This document shows, piece after piece, positions 1-5,179 of a stretch of DNA of 5,320 nt. The translations under genes were made by a program, and so were the position numbers. This stretch comes from Bacteroidales bacterium. GTDB taxonomy: Bacteria; Bacteroidota; Bacteroidia; Bacteroidales; UBA12077. The number at the start of each line of letters is the position of its first letter. The first letter of the stretch is position 1. Location of the stretch: positions 1 through 5,320 of the forward strand of contig JAUVLS010000127.1 in the NCBI GenBank assembly GCA_030600625.1. Direction: 5' to 3'. Below the pieces are notes generated by a model. That model was not told the DNA's origin. It was given only the letters and a program-made list of their open reading frames with translations, and did not search any database.

Positions 1-310
1 TTTCGAAAATGCATTGGAAGCTATTCATGAAAAACCGAAATTAAATAATGAAAAAATCATCATAAAAACTTCTTTAATTAAGCAAAAGAATTCAGATTTT
101 GCTCAGATCTGTATTTCAAATACAGGCCCTGCAATTCCTGACGATGTGCTAGACAACATTTTTGATCCATTTTTCACTACTAAAGATCCAGATAAAGGAA
201 CAGGCCTTGGGCTTTCAATAGCCTACAAATTAATTGAAGAACACAAAGGACAACTTTCTGTTCAGAATAAAAATGGCATGGTGGAGTTTTGTATTAAGAT
301 TCCGGTATAG
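1..310 (+). CDS. Sensor histidine kinase, C-terminal ATP-binding (HATPase_c) fragment, 5'-truncated
   Basis: This is the end of a two-component sensor kinase. The open frame enters from the left edge (first full codon at position 2) and stops with TAG at 308-310, leaving 102 residues. In order it shows the N box (FENALEAI, residues 1-8 of the fragment), a G1 box (ISNTGPAIP), the F box (IFDPFFTTK), the G2 box (GTGLGLSIA) and a terminal beta segment ending KIPV. This is the usual HATPase_c order, which binds ATP to phosphorylate a histidine in the missing upstream DHp domain. The usual Asp of the G1 box (DxGxG) reads Asn here (SNTG), a variant seen in active kinases. A TTG at 14 could be misread as a start, but it lies inside the N box, so the true start is outside the window. 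Sensor domain, signal and partner regulator cannot be seen. The family call is secure. Confidence 0.95.
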   Translation, partial: FENALEAIHEKPKLNNEKIIIKTSLIKQKNSDFAQICISNTGPAIPDDVLDNIFDPFFTTKDPDKGTGLGLSIAYKLIEEHKGQLSVQNKNGMVEFCIKIPV

Positions 311-331
311 AAATTTCATTATGAATTAAAT

Positions 332-361
332 ATCCGAAGTTTTCAAAACTTTGGATGTTTT
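332..361 (+). terminator. Hairpin terminator after the histidine kinase (intergenic hairpin copy 1)
   Basis: The left arm ATCCGAAGTTTT (332-343) pairs with the right arm at 345-356, with one G-T wobble (336/352). A short T-rich tail (GTTTTA) follows. It starts 22 nt after the kinase stop codon, as expected for an intrinsic terminator. The same hairpin, slightly diverged, recurs at 1737-1764 and 2603-2629. The tail is only four T long, so strength is uncertain. Confidence 0.7.
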
Positions 362-475
362 ACAAATAAAAACAAGATTTAAGCTTCAAACAATAATAAT
401 TGCATAATTACTTTATTACGCAACCATTCTGATTCGGGTTTCATCTGTATAATGTAACCTGAAAAATCATAAAAA

Positions 476-1714
476 ATGAAAAAAACAATGAACTACCTGC
501 TTATTTTACTTAGTGTAATTATAGTATCATGCGAAAAGGATGATAATGGTCCTGAATATCCAACTGAAGAAAAAGAAATAGTCCTTTCTGTAAACTCTAA
601 GGATATGGTATCATCCGACAATCAGTTTGGAATCGAAATATTCAAACGAATGCTCAATGCTGATAAAGATAAAAACCTGATGATTTCTCCTTTAAGCATA
701 TCGCAAGCCTTACTAATGACTTACAATGGAGCCGATGGTGATACTAAAAAAGCCTTTGAAGAAACATTGTTTTTAAATGATCTTACAATTGAGGAGGTAA
801 ATCAATCTGCTCAGGAACTGGTTGAGGCCTTGCTTGAAGTTGACCCGAGTGTAATCATCGATATTGCAAACTCAATTTGGTATCGTGATGAATATACAAT
901 TAAACCTGAATTTATACAGGTAAATGAAGATTATTATAATGCAGAAGTACAACAACTGGTTTTTAACGATGAGGCAGTTGATATAATAAATGCATGGGTG
1001 AAAGATAAAACCAACGATAAGATCGAAGAAATTATTGATGAAATCGATCCTATGACACTTATGTTTCTGATTAATGCTGTTTATTTCAAAGGTAACTGGA
1101 AATATCAGTTCGAAGAATCAAATACAGTAAATGGCGAATTTACTTTAAGCAACGGGAGCAAAATAACAGTTCCTTTCATGCATCAGTTAATTACTGCCAA
1201 AGTAATGGGGCACGATGATTTTACAATTCTCGACTTGCCGTATGGGCGCGGCAATTTCAGTATGTTTATCATTTTACCAGATGAAGATAAAACTATTGAT
1301 GATGTTTTAGAATTGTGGAATAATGATACTTATAATCAATGGTTAAATGATTTTACCGAAGTTGGTGAACTTGATGTTGTAATTCCAAAGTTCAAATTTG
1401 CTTACGAAAAAGCACTCAACGAAGTACTAAAAAATATGGGTCTTACATTAGCTTTTGATCCCGATCAGGCTGATTTCTCAAACATAATTGAAAATATGCA
1501 ACTGTATATCTCGAAAGTAAAACACAAAACATTTATCGAGGTAAATGAAAAGGGTACCGAAGCTGCTGCTGTTACTTCAGTTGAGATAAGCTTTACAAGC
1601 GTAAATCCATCCAGTCAATTCATTGCCGACAGATCATTCTTATTTGTAATACGCGAAAAATATACAAACTCAATATTGTTCATGGGTCGGGTAGAAGATC
1701 CTTCAAAAGAATAA
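476..1714 (+). CDS. Serpin-family protease inhibitor, predicted surface lipoprotein
   Basis: A 412-residue serpin (MEROPS I4 family), of typical length. Residues 1-19 form a lipoprotein signal: a KK start, a hydrophobic core and the lipobox IVSC with Cys19. The following E-K-D-D fits the K(D/E)2 export signal that sends Bacteroidota lipoproteins to the cell surface. Serpin landmarks are present in order: SPLSISQALLMTYNGADG (71-88), NAVYFKGNW (200-208), the hinge EKGTEAAA (358-365) and the signature FIADRSFLFVI (382-392). A Gly-Thr hinge with small residues at P12-P10 is typical of inhibitory serpins, which trap a serine or cysteine protease covalently after loop cleavage. Spacing as in alpha-1-antitrypsin puts P1 at Thr374, but the loop is two residues longer on the C-terminal side, so P1 is not certain. 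The comparator is miropin, the lipoprotein serpin of Tannerella forsythia. ATG 476 is chosen because it gives the basic MKK start. The gene has its own terminator and appears monocistronic. Confidence 0.96.
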   Translation: MKKTMNYLLILLSVIIVSCEKDDNGPEYPTEEKEIVLSVNSKDMVSSDNQFGIEIFKRMLNADKDKNLMISPLSISQALLMTYNGADGDTKKAFEETLFLNDLTIEEVNQSAQELVEALLEVDPSVIIDIANSIWYRDEYTIKPEFIQVNEDYYNAEVQQLVFNDEAVDIINAWVKDKTNDKIEEIIDEIDPMTLMFLINAVYFKGNWKYQFEESNTVNGEFTLSNGSKITVPFMHQLITAKVMGHDDFTILDLPYGRGNFSMFIILPDEDKTIDDVLELWNNDTYNQWLNDFTEVGELDVVIPKFKFAYEKALNEVLKNMGLTLAFDPDQADFSNIIENMQLYISKVKHKTFIEVNEKGTEAAAVTSVEISFTSVNPSSQFIADRSFLFVIREKYTNSILFMGRVEDPSKE

Positions 1715-1736
1715 CATTTAATCTAAAAACGAATAG

Positions 1737-1767
1737 ACATCCGAAGTTTCGAAACTTCGGATGTTTT
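1737..1767. terminator. Bidirectional hairpin terminator between convergent genes (copy 2)
   Basis: A perfect 28-bp palindrome spans 1737-1764 (arm ACATCCGAAGTTTC), followed by TTTTGG on the plus strand. On the minus strand the exit side has a run of five T just past the stem (complement of 1726-1730). It sits 22 nt after the serpin stop and 31 nt after the stop of the convergent HEPN gene, so it can serve both. It is the most symmetrical of the three related hairpins in the window. Confidence 0.85.
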
Positions 1768-1795
1768 GGTTATTACAAGTTTTTTATGTGAACTT

Positions 1796-2197
1796 TTACT
1801 GATTCTTTTCAATAAAGGAATTTATTTTTAAAATGAACTCTTTCATGTCATTAAGCATATCAACTACATCTTCTTTATTAAATTCAATAAAGGGAGCATA
1901 ATCACCATCACTTCTGTTTTTAAAACTATCGCGTAAAATTCTTCCATACCTGGGTTCAATTAATTCCGGTTTTATAAAATTTTTATTAAACCAACCAATT
2001 AATTGTAAATGTTTTGATGATTGAAAGTTATATTTTAAAGCCAATGCGTTTAAACTGTAAAATATTCCATAATAAATCCTGTTAACAGCAACTTTTAATA
2101 AATCTGATACGATTAATTTTTCAACTTCTGTAATAGTCTCTTTGGCTTGTTCGAGACGATAATGAATTAATTCTTTTTTATCTCTATCGTTTATCAT
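1796..2197 (-). CDS. HEPN-domain protein, partner of the MNT nucleotidyltransferase
   Basis: A 133-residue all-helical protein resembling the HEPN domain family (PF05168 type). Recognisable parts are the helix AVNRIYYGIFYSLNALAL (37-54), SSKHLQLIGWF (60-70) and the closing RSDGDY segment (95-100). HEPN proteins paired with MNT enzymes are often RNases or toxin-antitoxin partners. This one lacks the Rx4-6H RNase motif: at the usual place there is RSDGDY with no histidine. RNase activity is therefore not supported by sequence, and a regulatory or substrate-binding role is possible. Its ATG overlaps the stop of the upstream nucleotidyltransferase gene by 4 nt (ATGA), so the two are probably translationally coupled. 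It converges on the serpin gene and shares the hairpin at 1737-1764 as its terminator. The family is clear; the function is not. Confidence 0.85.
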   Translation of the reverse strand: MINDRDKKELIHYRLEQAKETITEVEKLIVSDLLKVAVNRIYYGIFYSLNALALKYNFQSSKHLQLIGWFNKNFIKPELIEPRYGRILRDSFKNRSDGDYAPFIEFNKEDVVDMLNDMKEFILKINSFIEKNQ

Positions 2198-2514
2198 GCA
2201 TGAAGACCTTCTTTAATTGCAATTTTAAATATCGGATGCTTGCCTCTTAATCCATTTTTAAGTTCATCTTCTGAAATAATCTGAGTATCAAGAAAGATAT
2301 CATACTTTAAGTCAAAATCATAGCACAAATCATTGATTGTTCTTTTTGTTTTTCTATCATAATCATCTTTTAAAATGATTAAAACATCATAATCAGAATT
2401 ACTTTTAGCATTTCCTTTTATTTGAGAACCAAAAATAACCACATCGGTTACACGATTTGATAAATGTGTATTCAGGTGTTGTTTTATTTCTTGAGCAAGT
2501 TTTTTTGAATTCAT
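2194..2514 (-). CDS. MNT-type minimal nucleotidyltransferase
   Basis: A 106-residue minimal nucleotidyltransferase of the DNA polymerase beta superfamily. The core motif is FGSQIKGNAKSNSDYDVLII (28-47), giving Gly29-Ser30 and the metal-binding pair Asp41 and Asp43. Asp72 in KYDIFLD is the likely third carboxylate, so the active site looks intact. In the studied MntA/HepT systems such enzymes add AMP to the partner HEPN protein to neutralise it; whether this one does so is inference, since its partner lacks the usual HEPN RNase motif. It is the first gene of a two-gene minus-strand operon, with the HEPN gene starting inside its stop codon. A matching -7 promoter box lies 17 nt upstream of the ATG. 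A role as toxin-antitoxin or defence module is suggested by architecture only. Confidence 0.88.
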   Translation of the reverse strand: MNSKKLAQEIKQHLNTHLSNRVTDVVIFGSQIKGNAKSNSDYDVLIILKDDYDRKTKRTINDLCYDFDLKYDIFLDTQIISEDELKNGLRGKHPIFKIAIKEGLHA

Positions 2515-2531
2515 TATGAAAATATTTATAT

Positions 2532-2539
2532 CAAAGATA
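2532..2539 (-). promoter_or_regulatory. Bacteroidota-type -7 promoter box for the MNT-HEPN operon
   Basis: Read on the minus strand this is TATCTTTG, an exact match to the TAnnTTTG box used by the primary sigma factor of Bacteroidota. It lies 17 nt before the MNT start codon, giving a short leader of roughly 12 nt. No good TTG -33 element is found at the expected distance (only TTA at 2558-2560), so the promoter may be weak or assisted. Confidence 0.55.
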
Positions 2540-2602
2540 TTAAAGATTAAAATGATTTAAAAATATATACATTAAATTAAAGCTTAAGAATAAATAATTA
2601 AC

Positions 2603-2633
2603 CATCCAAAGTTTTCAAAACTTCGGATGTTTT
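2603..2633. repeat. Intergenic hairpin, copy 3, in a divergent promoter region
   Basis: The left arm CATCCAAAGTTTT (2603-2615) pairs with 2617-2629 around a single C, with one A-C mismatch at 2608/2624 (a G-U wobble if transcribed on the minus strand). The T-rich tail GTTTTGG follows on the plus strand. The last 20 nt (2618-2637) are identical to 1752-1771 in copy 2. Unlike copies 1 and 2 it is not downstream of any visible gene; it lies between two divergent promoters. It may stop stray transcription into mutA or be a relic duplicated when the HEPN/MNT cassette arrived. Confidence 0.65.
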
Positions 2634-2670
2634 GGTTTCTTCTATTAACATAAACTATGTTATCGAATTT

Positions 2671-2712
2671 ATTAATATCTAAATACTAAATTCCCGATAC
2701 TCAATACTAAAT
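2671..2712. repeat. Degenerate GATACTCAATACT / ATCTAAATACTAAA repeat patch
   Basis: This stretch contains ATCTAAATACTAAA (2677-2690) and CGATACTCAATACTAA (2695-2710). The first string is identical, in the same orientation, at 5163-5176 just before mutB; the second resembles GATACTCGATACT at 5146-5158, right after the four-helix-bundle gene. No gene is attached to this copy. It looks like a solo or leftover end of the repeat that flanks that gene, but AT-rich low complexity could exaggerate the resemblance. Confidence 0.5.
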
Positions 2713-2741
2713 TTCTATATTCTAAAGCATATCAAATTATG

Positions 2742-2761
2742 TTAAAAATCATGATTTTTAA
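2742..2761. promoter_or_regulatory. Perfect 20-bp palindrome upstream of mutA, candidate operator
   Basis: The sequence TTAAAAATCATGATTTTTAA is identical to its own reverse complement over 20 bp. Its centre is 22 nt upstream of the mutA -7 box, so it covers the expected -33 contact region, where a dimeric regulator would compete with or touch RNA polymerase. It lacks a terminator-like T tail and lies ahead of the presumed transcription start. The regulator is unknown, and the AT-rich composition lowers confidence. Confidence 0.45.
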
Positions 2762-2773
2762 TGTGAAATGGAC

Positions 2774-2781
2774 TAATTTTG
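2774..2781 (+). promoter_or_regulatory. Bacteroidota-type -7 promoter box for the mutA operon
   Basis: TAATTTTG matches TAnnTTTG exactly and lies 27 nt before the mutA ATG, giving a leader of about 20 nt. The -33 element is poor: ATG at 2751-2753, at 20-nt spacing, differs from TTG by one base and lies at the centre of the 20-bp palindrome. This is the only clear promoter seen for mutA, the four-helix-bundle gene and mutB. Confidence 0.65.
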
Positions 2782-2808
2782 CACAAAATTTAATTTTTAT
2801 AATTTGTT

Positions 2809-4725
2809 ATGGCAGACAAAATAAAACAAACAAAATTGTTCGAAGAATTTCCTCCCGTTTCTACTAAGGAGTGGGAAGAGAAGATCTTAGCTGATCTGAA
2901 AGGTGCAGATTATGAAAAGAAGCTGGTTTGGAGAACCATCGAAGGTTTTAGCGTACAGCCATATTATCGTGCTGAACATCTTGAAAATCTGAAATACCTG
3001 AAATACTTTCCCGGAGAATTTCCTTACGTTCGTGGAAATAAAGTTAAAAGCAATACTTGGTATGTTCGCCAGGATATTGATGCTAACGATATTGCTGAAG
3101 CGAATAAAAAAGCACTTGACATTCTAATGAAAGGTGTTGATTCCATAGGGTTTGACCTTACTTGTAAAGAAAAATTCTCAAACAGTGAGTTTGAAATATT
3201 ATTAAATGATATTCACCTTGAGAGTATCGAACTAAATATACTTGGCGCTACTGCAGCTCATCCTTTTATTGATTTCTTAAATGCAAAAATCCAATCAGAA
3301 AATATCAATAAAAATGAAGTAAAAGGTTCTGTTGGATTCGATCCAATGGCTCATCTTTCTTTAAATGGTAATTTCTGTAAAGCTCAGGATGAGGTTTTTG
3401 AGACAGCAAAAGAATTAATCGAAAAAGCAAAAGATCTTCCTGATTTTAGAGTAATTGGAGTTAATGGTGAAATGTTCAATAATGCTGGAGCTACTATTGT
3501 TCAGGAATTAGCATTTGCTTTGGCAATGGGAAATCAGTATTTAAATCTTTTAACCGAAAAAGGATTAGATATTGACACTGTTGCTCAAAACATTAAATTT
3601 AATTTTGGTGTAAGCTCAAACTATTTTATGGAAATAGCAAAGTTTAGAGCAGCTCGTATGCTTTGGGCTAAAATTGTAGAAGCTTACAAACCAGGTAATT
3701 TGGAAGTAGCAAAAATGAATATTCATGCGGTTACATCTAAGTTTAATCAAACAATTTATGATCCTTATGTTAATATGTTACGTGGAACAACAGAATCTAT
3801 GTCGGCAACTATTGCAGGTGTTGATTCATTAACTGTCATTCCATTTAATAAAGCTTTTGAAGAAGCGACTGTTTTTTCTGATCGGATTGCACGTAACACA
3901 CAGATTATATTAAAAGAAGAATCATATTTGGATAAGATTATCGATCCTGCCGGTGGTTCTTATTATATCGAGAATTTAACAAATTCAATTGCTGAATATG
4001 CATGGAAATTGTTCCGTGAAATTGAAGAAAAAGGCGGATATGTTGAAGCATTCAAAGGTGGATTTATTCAGGAGCAAGTAAACGAATCAGCAAATAAACG
4101 TAATTTGAATTTAGCTACTCGTCGTGATATTTTATTAGGAACAAATCAGTATCCTAATGCATTAGAAAAGGCTGATGCTAAAATTACTGCTGATGTTGTT
4201 ACATCAAAATCAAGCAAAAAAGACGATGCCATTGCCGAACCAATTAAACCATATCGTGGTGCTGAGCAAATGGAATTATTACGTTTAAAAACCGAAAAGG
4301 CAAAATCTGCCCGCCTGTCTGCCGAACAGGCAGGTCTGGCAGGCGGGGAAACTCCCAAAGTTTTCTTATTAACTATTGGCGATTTAACAATGCGTAAAGC
4401 AAGAGCCGGATTTGCATCAGGGTTTTTTGCTTGTGCTGGTTTTGAAGTTATTGATAATCCCGGTTTTGACTCAGTTGACGAAGGTGTAAATGCTGCTATG
4501 GAACAAAAAGCAAATATTGTTGTGATTTGTAGTTCCGATGATGAATATACAGAAGTTGCACCTGCTGTTCTCGAAAAACTGGGCGATAAAGTAATCACAG
4601 TTATTGCAGGTTATCCTAAAAGTATTGATGATTTAAAATCAAAAGGAATTAAGCATTTTATTCATATGAAATCGAACTTAATTGAAACACTTGAAGGATT
4701 TCAAAAAGAGTTGGGAATAGTTTAA
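2809..4725 (+). CDS. mutA: Methylmalonyl-CoA mutase, small (non-catalytic) subunit
   Basis: MutA pairs with MutB in the adenosylcobalamin-dependent enzyme that interconverts succinyl-CoA and (R)-methylmalonyl-CoA in cytoplasmic propionate metabolism. It has 638 residues. The N-terminal segment (LFEEFPPVSTKEWEEKILAD, residues 10-29) is the subunit-contact region typical of MutA. A TIM-barrel domain follows, with DPYVNMLRGTTESM (318-331) and DPAGGSYYIE (379-388). After a long Lys-rich linker (about 445-516) comes a Rossmann-like C-terminal domain from VFLLTIGDL (518-526). That domain lacks the cobalamin-ligand DxHxxG motif, with GDLTMRKARAGF in its place, as expected for the small subunit. Oddly, residues 501-513 in the linker are encoded by a GC-rich palindromic insert. 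ATG 2809 follows a matching -7 box, and the protein begins as the family does. The usual partner mutB begins 454 nt downstream, after an intervening small gene. Confidence 0.95.
   Translation: MADKIKQTKLFEEFPPVSTKEWEEKILADLKGADYEKKLVWRTIEGFSVQPYYRAEHLENLKYLKYFPGEFPYVRGNKVKSNTWYVRQDIDANDIAEANKKALDILMKGVDSIGFDLTCKEKFSNSEFEILLNDIHLESIELNILGATAAHPFIDFLNAKIQSENINKNEVKGSVGFDPMAHLSLNGNFCKAQDEVFETAKELIEKAKDLPDFRVIGVNGEMFNNAGATIVQELAFALAMGNQYLNLLTEKGLDIDTVAQNIKFNFGVSSNYFMEIAKFRAARMLWAKIVEAYKPGNLEVAKMNIHAVTSKFNQTIYDPYVNMLRGTTESMSATIAGVDSLTVIPFNKAFEEATVFSDRIARNTQIILKEESYLDKIIDPAGGSYYIENLTNSIAEYAWKLFREIEEKGGYVEAFKGGFIQEQVNESANKRNLNLATRRDILLGTNQYPNALEKADAKITADVVTSKSSKKDDAIAEPIKPYRGAEQMELLRLKTEKAKSARLSAEQAGLAGGETPKVFLLTIGDLTMRKARAGFASGFFACAGFEVIDNPGFDSVDEGVNAAMEQKANIVVICSSDDEYTEVAPAVLEKLGDKVITVIAGYPKSIDDLKSKGIKHFIHMKSNLIETLEGFQKELGIV
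4309..4347 (+). repeat. GC-rich palindromic element inserted in frame in mutA
   Basis: CCCGCCTG (4310-4317) is the exact reverse complement of CAGGCGGG (4340-4347). Inside, CTGCC (4319-4323) pairs with GGCAG (4329-4333), giving a nested hairpin. The stretch is far richer in G and C than the surrounding AT-rich gene. It spans 39 nt, a multiple of three, and encodes ARLSAEQAGLAGG (residues 501-513) in the interdomain linker, so the frame is kept. From memory, the linker of related MutA proteins runs from a RLATEK-like helix almost directly into PKVFxLTIG without this segment. Its edges are estimated from symmetry. It resembles repeats dispersed in other genomes; only one copy lies in this window. 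Confidence 0.65.
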
Positions 4726-4733
4726 ATTAGATA

Positions 4734-4759
4734 TGAGTATTGAGATGTGAGTATCAAGA
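4734..4759 (+). repeat. Left flanking repeat of the four-helix-bundle gene
   Basis: Two tandem copies of a TGAGTATYRAG unit occur 14 nt apart (4734-4744 and 4748-4758). The inner part GAGTATCAAGA (4749-4759) is the exact reverse complement of TCTTGATACTC at 5142-5152, so the gene lies between an 11-bp inverted repeat. The repeat starts 8 nt after the mutA stop codon. In a transcript the two arms could pair and enclose the small gene. Confidence 0.6.
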
Positions 4760-4790
4760 CGTTAAGAAAAATCATTTAAATAAAAATTAG

Positions 4791-5147
4791 ATGCATAATT
4801 TTAAAGAGTTAATCGTTTGGCAGAAAGCAAAAAAACTGGTTAAGGAAATATATTTAATCCTAAAATCTTTTCCCGATGAAGAAAAGTATGGAATTGTCTC
4901 TCAGATTAAGAGAGCTTCTATTTCTATACCGGCAAATATTGCTGAAGGAGCTGGACGTAATACAGATAATGATTTCTGTAGATTTCTTGATATTGCAAAC
5001 GGATCAAGCTATGAGCTTGAAACATTAATAATTCTATCTTTCGATTTAGATTTTTTAATAAAATCAGATTATAATATTTTAATTAGTGAAATTGAAGAGA
5101 TTCAAAAAATGATATATAGCTTGAGAAACAAGATAAAGAAATCTTGA
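4791..5147 (+). CDS. Four-helix-bundle protein, 23S rRNA intervening-sequence protein (S23/IVP) family
   Basis: A 118-residue protein with the family's usual length and motifs: FKELIVWQKAKKLV (4-17), QIKRASISIPANIAEGAGR (38-56) and FLDIANGSSYELETLIIL (65-82). Members fold as a four-helix bundle, form pentamers in solved examples, and include proteins encoded inside 23S rRNA intervening sequences; Avd of diversity-generating retroelements has a related fold. The positively charged face suggests nucleic-acid binding, but the biological function is not established. Here it lies between mutA (65-nt gap) and mutB (32-nt gap) in the same orientation, without a recognisable promoter of its own, so it is probably cotranscribed. 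Short inverted repeats flank it, and its stop codon lies inside the right one. It has no evident role in propionate metabolism and is best read as an insertion into the operon. ATG 4791 gives the normal family start. Confidence 0.92.
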   Translation: MHNFKELIVWQKAKKLVKEIYLILKSFPDEEKYGIVSQIKRASISIPANIAEGAGRNTDNDFCRFLDIANGSSYELETLIILSFDLDFLIKSDYNILISEIEEIQKMIYSLRNKIKKS

Positions 5148-5176
5148 TACTCGATACTATTAATCTAAATACTAAA
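5142..5176 (+). repeat. Right flanking repeat of the four-helix-bundle gene
   Basis: TCTTGATACTC (5142-5152) is the inverted partner of 4749-4759 and overlaps the last codons and stop (5145-5147) of the four-helix-bundle gene. It runs on into GATACT and then ATCTAAATACTAAA (5163-5176), which is identical to 2677-2690 upstream of mutA. The repeat ends 3 nt before the mutB start codon, so it also forms the mutB leader. Confidence 0.6.
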
Positions 5177-5179
5177 ATT

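Noticed and set aside
446..453. TGTATAAT, resembling an extended -10 box, 22 nt before the serpin ATG
   Set aside because: It fits the E. coli sigma-70 consensus rather than the Bacteroidota TAnnTTTG box, and no -35 element (CATTCT at the expected place) supports it. No convincing serpin promoter was found in 357-475.
4146..4598. A 150-codon open frame on the minus strand inside mutA
   Set aside because: It is wholly antisense to the well-supported MutA C-terminal region, its product resembles no family I know, and its Ser/Ala-rich composition is what reversed mutA codons would give.
4518..4725. Possible cobalamin-binding function of the MutA C-terminal domain
   Set aside because: The fold is B12-domain-like, but the DxHxxG ligand motif is absent, which is normal for the small subunit; it is not a sign of gene decay.
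4726..4790. Possible terminator or promoter between mutA and the four-helix-bundle gene
   Set aside because: No local hairpin with a T tail and no TAnnTTTG box is present. The only structure is the flanking repeat, whose partner lies 382 nt downstream.
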